Assembly (NCBI GenBank): GCA_030590275.1
Contig: JAUUYV010000114.1
Span: 1 to 6,345 of the forward strand
From: Porticoccaceae bacterium
Lineage (GTDB): Bacteria; Pseudomonadota; Gammaproteobacteria; Pseudomonadales; Porticoccaceae
DNA length: 6,345 nucleotides
Reading direction: 5' to 3'
The position numbers were made by a program, and so were the translations under genes. The notes beneath the pieces are model-generated. The model saw only the letters and a list, made by a program, of their open reading frames with translations, made no database searches and was not told the origin of the DNA. This document shows positions 1 through 6,345 of the stretch, one piece after another; the stretch's first letter is position 1, and each line of letters begins with the position of its first letter.

Positions 1-1407
1 GACCACGTTGCTGTTTTTATGGAAAATAACCTCAGGTATTTTGAGGTCATCTGGGCTGCGCTGCGCTCTGGACTCTATCTCACCACGATTAACCAGTATC
101 TTACCGACGAAGAAGCTGGCTATATTCTGGACGATTGTGGCGCAAAGCTTATCGTGTCATCACAATATTTAGCGGATATCGCTGCTGAACTCAAACCCTT
201 TGCGCCCAACTGCCTTACCTGGCTGATGGTAGATGGCGCAGCAAGTGGGTACGAGCCCTATGAAACGGCTATAGCCGAATATCCAGCAAAGCAACTCGAC
301 GATGAACCTGCTGGCCAGTTTATGCTTTATAGTTCCGGCACTACCGGACGCCCCAAGGGCATCCTGCGTCCACTATCAAAGAAAAGCATTAGCGACGACG
401 TAGGGCCTGTGGGAACACTGCAGAAAAATCTGTGGCACGTTGATAGCGATTCGATTTATTTGTCTCCAGCCCCGCTCTATCACTCAGCACCACTATCGTT
501 TTGCACTGGTATACAGGCTAATGGTGGCACGGTAATCATGATGCCCCGTTTCAAAGAAGCGGAAGCACTGAAGGCAATCGAAAAATACCACGTTACCCAT
601 AGCCAATGGGTACCCACCATGTTTACCCGCATGCTGAAAATGCCAGAACAGGAACGCAAAGCCTACGACCTTTCATCTCACCAGGTCGCAATTCACGCTG
701 CTGCACCCTGCCCAGAAGGCATAAAACGCCAAATGTTTGACTGGTGGGGTCCCATTATTTACGAATATTATGGCGGCACCGAACTCAATGGACTCACCCA
801 CTGCGGACCGCAGGAGTGGCTCGACCACCCCGGTTCTGTGGGCAAACCTATTCTTGGCAAACTTCATATTTGTGCCGAAAACGGCGACGAGCTGCCCAAC
901 GGTGAGCCGGGACTGGTTTATTTTGAGTTACCCAAGATGTCGTTCAAATATCACAAGGCTCCCGACAAAACCCGAGATGCCCAACACCCTCAACACGATA
1001 ACTGGAGCGCCCTGGGCGACGTCGGTTATATGGACGACGATGGTTTTCTCTATCTGACTGACCGAGCAAGTTTTATGATTATCTCCGGTGGGGTAAACAT
1101 TTACCCTCAGGAAATCGAAGATGCGATGATCATGCACGACAAAGTCGCCGACGTCGCTGTTATCGGCGTACCCACTGAGGAAATGGGAGAGGAAGTAAAA
1201 GCTGTAGTGCAGGTTCCAGAGGGGGTCACCGCCGACGATAAGCTCGCAGAAGAGATCATGGCCTATGCTCGCGAGCACATCGCCCACTACAAATGTCCTC
1301 GCAGTATCGATTTTATCGACGAACTTCCACGACTACCCACAGGAAAGCTCTACAAGCGTCTACTTAAGGATCGTTACTGGGGGAAAATGGATTCCCGTAT
1401 TGTGTAG
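1..1407 (+). CDS. Acyl-CoA synthetase (AMP-binding, ANL superfamily), 5'-truncated by window edge
   Basis: ATP-dependent ligase predicted to activate a carboxylic acid, probably a fatty or related acid, to its CoA thioester through an acyl-adenylate, in the cytoplasm. The frame is open from base 1 (reading DHVAVF before the Met at 19), so that Met is internal and the true start lies upstream. The 468 visible codons compare with about 510-550 for full-length relatives. Signatures visible in order: the P-loop SSGTTGRPKG (331-360), YEYYGGTE (760-783), the GDVGYMDDDG...TDR adenylate-binding block (1006-1065), the hinge block GGVNIYPQEIE (1087-1119), and LPTGKLYKR, whose Lys (codon 1345-1347) is the conserved adenylation lysine of the family. 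All core motifs are intact, so the enzyme is probably active. Substrate chain length cannot be read from the sequence. It ends at TAG, showing that amber is used as a normal stop here. No clear terminator follows. The next gene lies 312 bases downstream on the same strand, too far to assume an operon. Confidence 0.93.
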   Translation, partial: DHVAVFMENNLRYFEVIWAALRSGLYLTTINQYLTDEEAGYILDDCGAKLIVSSQYLADIAAELKPFAPNCLTWLMVDGAASGYEPYETAIAEYPAKQLDDEPAGQFMLYSSGTTGRPKGILRPLSKKSISDDVGPVGTLQKNLWHVDSDSIYLSPAPLYHSAPLSFCTGIQANGGTVIMMPRFKEAEALKAIEKYHVTHSQWVPTMFTRMLKMPEQERKAYDLSSHQVAIHAAAPCPEGIKRQMFDWWGPIIYEYYGGTELNGLTHCGPQEWLDHPGSVGKPILGKLHICAENGDELPNGEPGLVYFELPKMSFKYHKAPDKTRDAQHPQHDNWSALGDVGYMDDDGFLYLTDRASFMIISGGVNIYPQEIEDAMIMHDKVADVAVIGVPTEEMGEEVKAVVQVPEGVTADDKLAEEIMAYAREHIAHYKCPRSIDFIDELPRLPTGKLYKRLLKDRYWGKMDSRIV

Positions 1408-1719
1408 CAGGATTTGAACTAACTAAGACGGTTTTAAACATTCTTACTTAGGGAACCTCTGATTGACTCAGGGCGAAGTAGCTTGTGGTTCGACATATAC
1501 AAATTCGCCAGGGTGTAAGTGCTTTAGGCAAAACGAAAATCGAAGGTTATAAGCAAAACACTTCGTGGGGCATGCTCCAGCAAGCTATTTTAGGTCTGGC
1601 AATATCCCCCATCTAGAAAAACCAGAATGTCGCCCCCTATTGCAGCAAACTGCTGAATTAATAATACTAACCTGCTAACTACAAAAAATAACACTAAAGC
1701 TCTAAGGCTGGAGATAACG
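1408..1719. other. Intergenic region with no recognisable gene
   Basis: No coding sequence is supported here. The stretch contains only weak inverted repeats: GGCGAA/TTCGCC at 1472-1477 and 1504-1509, and an 8-of-9 match between arms at 1517-1525 and 1555-1563. It also has one small dyad at 1643-1655 inside a possible promoter. A weak six-pair hairpin (CTCTGA/TCAGGG, one G-T pair, around 1455-1472) is not followed by a T-run, so it is not called as the synthetase terminator. The last part carries the ribosome binding site of the next gene. Confidence 0.6.
1640..1668 (+). promoter_or_regulatory. Possible sigma-70 promoter overlapping a small dyad, upstream of the serine hydrolase
   Basis: TTGCAG (1640-1645) and AATACT (1663-1668) are separated by 17 bases and match the -35 and -10 consensus at 4 of 6 positions or better. 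The -35 box overlaps a perfect 13-base dyad, CAGCA-AAC-TGCTG (1643-1655), which could be an operator. The site lies about 50 bases before the hydrolase start, a sensible distance. The match is modest and AT-rich spacers often give such hits, so this is a candidate only. Confidence 0.3.
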
Positions 1720-2889
1720 ATGACAACTGAAATACAGGGAAACTGTGCACCGGGATTCACCGAAGTACGCGACGCATTTTTGGCAAACTTTGAAGATGGC
1801 AAAGAGGTTGGTGCTTCCTTTGCCCTGGTCATTGAGGGCGAGGTCGTAGTTGACCTCTGGGCTGGCCATGCCGACAGCGCACGTACCCGGCCCTGGCAAT
1901 CCGATACAGTTATTAACACCTACTCAACCACCAAGGGCATGGCTGCGACGGTAGTTGGCGTGCTCGCCGATGAGGGCTTGATAGACTATAAAGCCAAAGT
2001 CGCAGAATACTGGCCAGAGTTTGCAGCGGCAGGTAAACAGGACGTTACTGTAGCTCAGCTATTGTCGCACCAGGCTGGTATCTGTGGTCCACGGGAGCGG
2101 CTTGCAATGGAAGATCTCTACGACTGGGATGGCCTGTGCTCTACATTGGCCGCGCAATGGCCATTTTTCGAGCCAGGCACCGCCAATGGCTACCACGCGG
2201 TGGTTTTTGGCCATATTGCCGGTGAAGTTGCCCGCCGTGCTTATACCCGCGCTACAGGAGATATTAAAAGCCTGGGCGAGCTATTTGCACTAAAAGTGGC
2301 GGGACCTATTGGCGCGGAAAACGACTATTACATTGGTCTTCCGGAAAGCGAAGATCATCGTGTCGCGGAAATGATTCCGATGGTCGGCTCAGAACAGCTA
2401 GGTGCTGGTCTCGGCGGGAAAAAACGCATGAACGACGCCCTGTAGTCCGCTATGGCCCACCCACCACTGACTGCGCACATTGCTAACGAGCGAGCCTGGC
2501 GCGCAGCAGAAGTCCCAGGTGCCAACGGTCAGGGCAATGGCCGAGGCATTGCCAAAGTGTACGGAGCATTAGCCAATGGCGGCGAACTGGAAGGTAATCG
2601 AATCATCAGTCCGGAAGGCATCACTGAAATGACTCGAGAGGAGTGCTTCCGCAAAGATATAGTCATCGGTGTACGCATGCGCTGGAGCCGGGGTTTTATT
2701 TTGAACAAAGCCGAACTTTACGGCCCCAACCCGGACGCCTTTGGCCATAGCGGCTGGGGTGGTTCTTTTGGTTTTGCCGACACCAGGGCAAAACTGGGTA
2801 TGGGTTACGCCATGAACCAAATGGATGCCAATATCTTTGGCGACCCACGCGGAGTGCGCTTGATTGAGTCTGCCTATGCTTGCCTTTAA
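1720..2889 (+). pseudogene. Serine hydrolase, class C beta-lactamase-related/EstB-like (PF00144 type), interrupted by one in-frame amber codon
   Basis: Members of this family are cytoplasmic or secreted serine esterases and peptidase-like hydrolases. No signal peptide is visible here. The start at 1720 follows a GGAG (1710-1713) at six bases spacing. Residues 69-72 are STTK, the SxxK motif with the nucleophilic serine and general-base lysine. LLSHQAG (114-120) and GYHA (Tyr158, the position of the family's second-motif tyrosine) follow. A TAG at 2443-2445 ends translation after 241 residues. The same frame then continues with no further stop to TAA at 2889, and this part encodes the GHSGWGGSFGF third-motif region (His at 2746-2748). 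Read through, the product would be 389 residues, a normal family length, so one base change explains the break; CAG to TAG is a plausible one-step origin. The 241-residue product lacks the third motif and is probably inactive. A Met codon lies six bases after the stop, without a recognisable ribosome binding site. Alternatives are sequencing error, suppression, or reinitiation giving two chains. Confidence 0.87.
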
Positions 2890-2942
2890 AAAGCCCTGGT
2901 CTTTAAGCTCTACTGTGCGCGTGCGGCCAGCTCCACTATCTC

Positions 2943-2998
2943 CCAGTTTTTCGGGAAACGCTGATACCAGGCTGAAAAAAGGGTAAAACTGGCCTTTT
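2943..2998. terminator. Weak terminator-like inverted repeats in the convergent gap
   Basis: Two overlapping inverted repeats lie between the converging genes. CCAGTTTT (2943-2950) pairs with AAAACTGG (2985-2992), a perfect 8-bp match with a 34-base loop. AAAAGG (2977-2982) pairs with CCTTTT (2993-2998) with a 10-base loop. On the - strand the second hairpin runs into a run of six T, as in an intrinsic terminator for the phosphatase gene, and it overlaps that gene's stop codon. The stems are AT-rich and mutually exclusive, so termination is plausible but not demonstrated. Confidence 0.3.
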
Positions 2999-4832
2999 AT
3001 TGGGCGGTAACAACGAACTCGCTCAGAATTCTGGGAGTCCTGGTGGTCACTTCATCGGGATCGACGAGCAGATCTGCCTCGGAGTAAGATTCTATACCGT
3101 AAGTGCTTACCCTGAGGCGACGCCCTCGTGGCGACAAAGAAAACTCGGTCCAGCCATAACTGAAGTTGGCGGAATACAGCCCCCTGATCAAGGTGGCATC
3201 AATACGCGTCGCGTCCCTCAGACCAATTCGATTGTATCCCTGCAACTTTAGCTGGGCATTAATAAAAGCTTGCAGAGCAGCATTTTTGACGATATTTGGC
3301 AAGGCCAGAAACTCTTCAAGACTATCAACCCTCACGACACCAAACAGCGTATTTAACACTGTTTGCAAGGTGGCGTCGGTAGCGGCGAGTTCCACCAGAG
3401 CCCCAAGAACTGTTGGTCCAAATGGTGCATCAAACGCAACCGAACCAGTACTGATCTCGAAAGCAGAGGTCTCTATCTGTGGTGCCGTTAAGACATTACC
3501 CTCGGCCAGGGCCTTGGCAATATCTTCCTGGCGTTGATAGGTAAGGTTATTAACGATCACACCATGAATATCTGCGGCCACAAACACCACATTACGAACA
3601 TCATTTTCATCAATAAACCGCAGCAAAATACTGCGCTCCGCCGCATAACCCTCGAAACGGTCACTCGCAAGAAGTACGCCTAGGTTCTGGATAGGTTCCG
3701 GCACCAGAACAAATTTCCAGATCACGCCATCGTTTTCTGCAGTAAGCAAGTCATCCATCAATCGAGTTCGCTGGCGCAGGCTTAACATAGTGCGGGAAGG
3801 CATTGATTCGCCAGTAAGCGGATCGATATCAAATGATCGGCTGACAAAAGCACCCGCTTCTGATGTGTCGAGAGGATTTTCAACACCCGGCAATTCCTCG
3901 TCCCGAAAGGAACGCGCATCCAGCATGAAGAATGCGGCAATCTTGCCATAGCGCTTATCCCTGTATAAGTCGGGGCGGCCATCGGTTAACCCATCGCCAA
4001 CCGCTGGGTAAACAAGATCCTGGATCGCGTTATATTCAGAAAATGACTGGAGACCATTAGCGTAGAGTTCGGTCTCATTGATAAGGCCCGTAGTTTCCAG
4101 GAATCGAGGATCACTAAGTGCTAGTGCGCCACCGGCAAAGTCGTCTGTTACTTCATGATCATCAATCGTCGACAGGATCGCGGTGCTGCTCTGCAAGGCA
4201 GACCAACTGTTAATACCAAAGTGTTCGGCGTAAACCTCTTCGTTTTTGCTGCGAAATTCTTCGAGTGTGCTTGCCTGAGCTAAAGGCACAGCGGGAGAAG
4301 AGTAATCAGCGTAGTAGGTATCACCCAGCTTGACGAAGAAATCGAGCTGTTGACCCGGAACATTCGAAATCGCTGGGTAGGGTGCTAACTCCCCGCGCCA
4401 ATCCCCGCTTACACCAAACTTGATCCCACCACGAACACGGTTCGCAAAACGATGCGGTACTGTACGAAAACTCCCGGAAAAGGACTCGCCATCAGGCGCG
4501 GTTACTGTGTAGGTATAGCGAGTATGAGGCCTTAAACCCGAAACACTCACCTTGGCGGGTACCATAGGTTCAGATACCAGAACGATTTTTTCTGCAGGCT
4601 TATACAACGAATATGACGATGCTAATGAAAACCGCACTTCCCCAGGAATAGAGCTACGCGCCCAAAGCACGGCCGAACGTGGCCCCACGTCACCAACGGA
4701 CACTCCATTTGGCAAACTTGCCGGCGGCCCCAGGTACGGGGAATCATCGGCTAGCAAGGCTTCGTCAGCATGAACCAATACCGTACTAAAGACGACCACA
4801 GCAACGAGAAACAGACCCCGCATTAGATTCAC
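2997..4832 (-). CDS. PhoD-like exported phosphatase/phosphodiesterase (metallophosphatase), cysteine-free
   Basis: Predicted to hydrolyse phosphate mono- or diesters outside the cytoplasm. The 611-residue product begins with a Sec-type signal peptide: Arg5, a hydrophobic stretch at 6-20, likely cleavage after VHA at 22. An Ig/Fn3-like PhoD N-terminal domain follows at about 42-125 (GVSVGDVGPRSAVLWARS and LRPHTRYTYTV). The catalytic domain shows candidate metal-binding blocks SGDWRG (Asp144), KLGDTYYADY (Asp171), DDHEVTDDF (224-232), MLDARSFRDE (Asp305) and ADIHG (Asp421, His423). A helical segment at about 470-530 precedes the C-terminal strands. The start is GTG at 4832, chosen because AAGGAG (4842-4847) lies nine bases upstream; the ATG three codons later would sit 18 bases away. 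Bacillus subtilis PhoD is Tat-exported and uses a Cys iron ligand; this protein has neither a twin arginine nor any cysteine, so it belongs to a divergent PhoD branch and its metal centre and substrate are uncertain. No convincing Pho box was found upstream. It converges on the serine hydrolase and diverges from the alpha/beta hydrolase. Confidence 0.9.
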   Translation of the reverse strand: MNLMRGLFLVAVVVFSTVLVHADEALLADDSPYLGPPASLPNGVSVGDVGPRSAVLWARSSIPGEVRFSLASSYSLYKPAEKIVLVSEPMVPAKVSVSGLRPHTRYTYTVTAPDGESFSGSFRTVPHRFANRVRGGIKFGVSGDWRGELAPYPAISNVPGQQLDFFVKLGDTYYADYSSPAVPLAQASTLEEFRSKNEEVYAEHFGINSWSALQSSTAILSTIDDHEVTDDFAGGALALSDPRFLETTGLINETELYANGLQSFSEYNAIQDLVYPAVGDGLTDGRPDLYRDKRYGKIAAFFMLDARSFRDEELPGVENPLDTSEAGAFVSRSFDIDPLTGESMPSRTMLSLRQRTRLMDDLLTAENDGVIWKFVLVPEPIQNLGVLLASDRFEGYAAERSILLRFIDENDVRNVVFVAADIHGVIVNNLTYQRQEDIAKALAEGNVLTAPQIETSAFEISTGSVAFDAPFGPTVLGALVELAATDATLQTVLNTLFGVVRVDSLEEFLALPNIVKNAALQAFINAQLKLQGYNRIGLRDATRIDATLIRGLYSANFSYGWTEFSLSPRGRRLRVSTYGIESYSEADLLVDPDEVTTRTPRILSEFVVTAQ

Positions 4833-5159
4833 GTCGATAATCTCCTTATAAGCTCAACTTTTGCTCCGGTCAGAGCGCACATTATTCGATTGTGAACATT
4901 CCGGTGAGGCGTCCTAAGTCCAGCAAGATGTGCAGAAACTACCTGCCGCGCTGTGACTGAACTCTATAGAATCTTATTAGCATCCGCTACACGGAATACC
5001 AGAACCCCATCAGGCATATGAGACTATTTAATCAACCTCATTGTGCCATTCATACGATTTTTTATACCTCCTGTACTCCTGTGCTACATATCCTACAAAC
5101 TCTCTCGTATTTAAACGACACGATCCCTAATGCAAGCATCACTGACTCCGTTTATCCTT

Positions 5160-5200
5160 GGGCTCTATTGTGAACCTGGTTGATACCAGCAAGTGAGCCC
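5160..5200 (+). other. Two-tier stem-loop of unknown role
   Basis: The outer stem GGGCTC (5160-5165) pairs perfectly with GAGCCC (5195-5200). A middle TTG/CAA helix (5168-5170 with 5190-5192) and a perfect inner stem CTGGT/ACCAG (5176-5180 with 5185-5189) closed by a TGAT tetraloop give 14 pairs in 41 bases, with one 2x2 internal loop and a five-base bulge. No T-run follows on either strand, so it is not a standard intrinsic terminator. It could be a structured leader RNA element, part of a small RNA, or a DNA-level dyad. Strand is assigned only because the nearest downstream gene is on +. Confidence 0.35.
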
Positions 5201-5254
5201 CACATAGGCGCAATTGCTAAAGCCTTCACGTAGAACCACCCTTAACCACGGTGA

Positions 5255-5266
5255 ACTCTTTAGAGT
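5255..5266. promoter_or_regulatory. Small dyad, possible operator
   Basis: ACTCT-TT-AGAGT is a perfect 5-bp inverted repeat with a two-base centre. It lies just upstream of the candidate promoter for the alpha/beta hydrolase, where an activator or repressor site would be expected. The element is short enough to occur by chance and no regulator gene is present in the window. Confidence 0.2.
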
Positions 5267-5288
5267 GCAGTTGCATAAAACACGGATG

Positions 5289-5318
5289 TAGACATAGCCA
5301 AACACCCTCACTTTAAAT
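5289..5318 (+). promoter_or_regulatory. Possible sigma-70 promoter for the alpha/beta hydrolase
   Basis: TAGACA (5289-5294) matches the -35 consensus at 5 of 6 positions, and TTAAAT (5313-5318) matches the -10 at 4 of 6, with an 18-base spacer. Transcription from here would give a leader of roughly 60 bases that includes both downstream AGGAG sites but excludes the 5160-5200 stem-loop. Confidence 0.3.
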
Positions 5319-5359
5319 AATCGTCCGGCTTAAGCTAATACCGATAGGAGCTGTAATTT

Positions 5360-5461
5360 ATGGTTACAAACAGGAGCAGTATGTATGTTGTCCGTCAATA
5401 CCTTAAAACGATTTATTGTTGGCTTATGCCTTGTGTTCCCCACATGGGCCTCTGCCACTAG
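5360..5461 (+). CDS. Possible 33-codon leader ORF overlapping the start of the alpha/beta hydrolase
   Basis: ATG at 5360 is preceded by AGGAG (5346-5350) at nine bases, a good ribosome binding site. The frame runs 33 codons to TAG at 5459-5461 and is offset from the hydrolase frame, overlapping its first 25 or so codons. It contains a second Met codon at 5381, four bases before the hydrolase start. The peptide is unrecognised and Cys/Met/Tyr-rich, part of which merely reflects overlap with a signal-peptide sequence. If translated, it would more likely control translation of the hydrolase than act as a protein. Chance is a real alternative. Confidence 0.2.
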   Translation: MVTNRSSMYVVRQYLKTIYCWLMPCVPHMGLCH

Positions 5462-6266
5462 CGAGTATATCGTTGACGAGAATGTAGCTTATGGCCCTTA
5501 CTATGCACAGCGTTTCGATGTCTATGCTCCACCCGATGCCCGTAACGCCCCAATTATTGTCATGGTACATGGAGGAATGTGGGCCGGGGGGGACAAGCGG
5601 GACGCTGATGTTATTACCAACAAAATCAACCACTGGGTTATCGATAAGGGAATAATCTTCATTTCTGTCAATTATCGAGTACTGCCTTCGTTTGACCCCC
5701 TGTCACAAGCAGAAGATGTTGGGCGAGCCATCGCAAAGATTCAAAAAAAGGCACATCGATGGGGTGGCGATCCGACCAAAGTGTTACTGATGGGGCACTC
5801 TTCTGGAGCCCACCTTGTATCAGTGCTTGGCTCATCCCCAACTTTTGTTAAAGACTCCGGAGCAGACTACCCAATCATTGGCGTAGTATCGCTGGCCAAT
5901 CCCGTATTCAACTTATTGAGCACTATGGAATCTGCGAATACACTTTACGATTCAATCTTTGAAGATCCATCAGAATGGATCGAGTTATCGCCCTCACACC
6001 TTGTGGAGCAAACAGCACCCCCTTTTCTTTTAGTGTGTTCACGCCTCTATTTCCCGAGCTGCCAACAGGAAGTGGAGTTCCAGGGAATCTCGGACGATTT
6101 GGATGTTATGGCATCCACACTAAAAGTGAATCTAAACCATTCTGCAATTAACGGCTCTCTGGGCAAAGACAACAACTATACCCAGCAAGTTACAGACTTT
6201 ATTGATGACTCCATTGATAGCTCTATCGAGAACAGTTCTGACTGCCGCCTGCGTTTCCGTTGTTGA
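5385..6266 (+). CDS. Secreted alpha/beta hydrolase (esterase/lipase-like, HGG and GHSSG motifs)
   Basis: Predicted exported carboxylester hydrolase of 293 residues, similar in layout to the BD-FAE/kynurenine formamidase-like group. ATG at 5385 has AGGAG (5372-5376) eight bases upstream, and no other in-frame Met lies before the upstream stop. A Sec signal peptide is clear: basic KR at 8-9, hydrophobic core, cleavage predicted after ASA at residue 24. Further motifs are the oxyanion-hole HGG (62-64), VNYRVLP (95-101), GGDPTKVLLMGHSSGAH (127-143) with nucleophile Ser139, and NHSAING, whose His252 is the likely catalytic histidine. The catalytic aspartate is not evident: the expected loop after FLLV reads CSRLYFPSC, without Asp. 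Four cysteines remain in the mature protein (218, 226, 287, 293), which could form disulfides in the periplasm. The tail is basic (CRLRFRC). The gene ends in tandem in-frame TGA-TAA. Substrate cannot be inferred. A run of seven G (5586-5592) lies within the region after the HGG motif. Confidence 0.88.
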   Translation: MLSVNTLKRFIVGLCLVFPTWASATSEYIVDENVAYGPYYAQRFDVYAPPDARNAPIIVMVHGGMWAGGDKRDADVITNKINHWVIDKGIIFISVNYRVLPSFDPLSQAEDVGRAIAKIQKKAHRWGGDPTKVLLMGHSSGAHLVSVLGSSPTFVKDSGADYPIIGVVSLANPVFNLLSTMESANTLYDSIFEDPSEWIELSPSHLVEQTAPPFLLVCSRLYFPSCQQEVEFQGISDDLDVMASTLKVNLNHSAINGSLGKDNNYTQQVTDFIDDSIDSSIENSSDCRLRFRC

Positions 6267-6283
6267 TAAGTACTTCTGAACCT

Positions 6284-6315
6284 GGTTGGCTTTGCTCAAG
6301 ATAGCAAAGCCAACC
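6284..6315 (+). terminator. Strong hairpin, probable terminator of the alpha/beta hydrolase gene
   Basis: GGTTGGCTTTGCT (6284-6296) and AGCAAAGCCAACC (6303-6315) form a perfect 13-bp stem with a six-base loop, 17 bases after the stop codon. The position and stability fit an intrinsic terminator, but only a weak T content follows (CTTGC), so it may act with Rho, protect the 3' end of the message, or work together with a converging gene beyond the window. Confidence 0.7.
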
Positions 6316-6345
6316 CTTGCATACATCCTGTCCTATTTGCTCTCC

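Larger units (their letters stand above)
4833..5384. other. Divergent intergenic region, 552 bases
   Basis: This region separates the divergent phosphatase and alpha/beta hydrolase genes and must hold both promoters. I see no full gene in it. It contains the phosphatase ribosome binding site (AAGGAG on the - strand, 4842-4847), a two-tier stem-loop at 5160-5200, a small dyad at 5255-5266, a possible + strand promoter at 5289-5318, and two AGGAG sites before the last gene. It appears AT-richer by eye than the flanking genes. No convincing - strand promoter was found; AATAAT near 4881 lacks a matching -35 box. Confidence 0.7.

Noticed and set aside
928..1287. 119-codon open frame on the - strand inside the synthetase gene
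   Set aside because: It lies wholly inside a strongly conserved gene on the other strand and shows no recognisable protein features; it is a shadow of that gene.
1450..1475. GGGAACCTCTGATTGACTC resembles an insertion-sequence terminal repeat
   Set aside because: No matching inverted copy, transposase remnant or target duplication is visible in the gap.
1517..1563. Imperfect inverted repeat AAGTGCTTT / AAAACACTT with a 29-base loop
   Set aside because: One mismatch, a long loop and AT-rich arms; not distinguishable from chance.
2452..2889. Independent 145-residue gene starting just after the amber codon
   Set aside because: It is the in-frame C-terminal part of the serine hydrolase and has no ribosome binding site of its own; treated as part of the interrupted gene.
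4960..4975. Possible Pho box (CTGTGAC-TGAA-CTCTATA) upstream of the PhoD-like gene
   Set aside because: Only the first half resembles the PhoB repeat CTGTCAT; the second half matches poorly, and the site is far from the start codon.
5171..5182. 12-base exact repeat TGAACCTGGTTG, also at 6277-6288, flanking the alpha/beta hydrolase
   Set aside because: A 12-base match is expected about once by chance in a window of this size, and no duplicated flanks or mobile gene accompany it.

Overview
The window looks like chromosomal sequence from a Gram-negative bacterium, most likely a marine-type gammaproteobacterium. The basis is the style of the acyl-CoA synthetase and serine hydrolase proteins, two Sec-type signal peptides on predicted exported enzymes, and a roughly balanced base composition. 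This placement is inference from protein recognition, not a phylogenetic result. No tRNA, rRNA, CRISPR array, transposase, integrase or phage gene is visible.

Layout, left to right. (1) The 3' part of an acyl-CoA synthetase gene (+ strand) enters from the left edge, missing roughly its first 50 codons. (2) A 312-base gap holds a possible promoter and a small dyad. (3) A serine hydrolase of the class C beta-lactamase/EstB type (+ strand) is interrupted by a single in-frame amber codon at 2443-2445; the frame is otherwise open from 1720 to 2889. (4) A short convergent gap of about 107 bases holds weak terminator-like inverted repeats. (5) A PhoD-like phosphatase/phosphodiesterase lies on the - strand with a GTG start, a Sec signal peptide and no cysteines. 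(6) A 552-base divergent intergenic region contains an unexplained two-tier stem-loop (5160-5200), a small dyad, a possible promoter, and a possible short leader ORF with its own ribosome binding site. (7) A secreted alpha/beta hydrolase (+ strand) ends in tandem stops, followed by a strong 13-bp hairpin, the probable terminator.

Functionally this is a set of hydrolytic and activating enzymes rather than one obvious pathway. The synthetase and the serine hydrolase are predicted cytoplasmic. The phosphatase and the alpha/beta hydrolase are predicted to be exported. A loose theme would be ester or phosphoester scavenging followed by CoA activation of released acids, but gene orientation and spacing do not show a single operon. 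I do not see a clearly new biological system. The items most worth a second look are the amber-split hydrolase, the cysteine-free PhoD-like enzyme, the 5160-5200 structure, and the nested RBS/start arrangement before the last gene.
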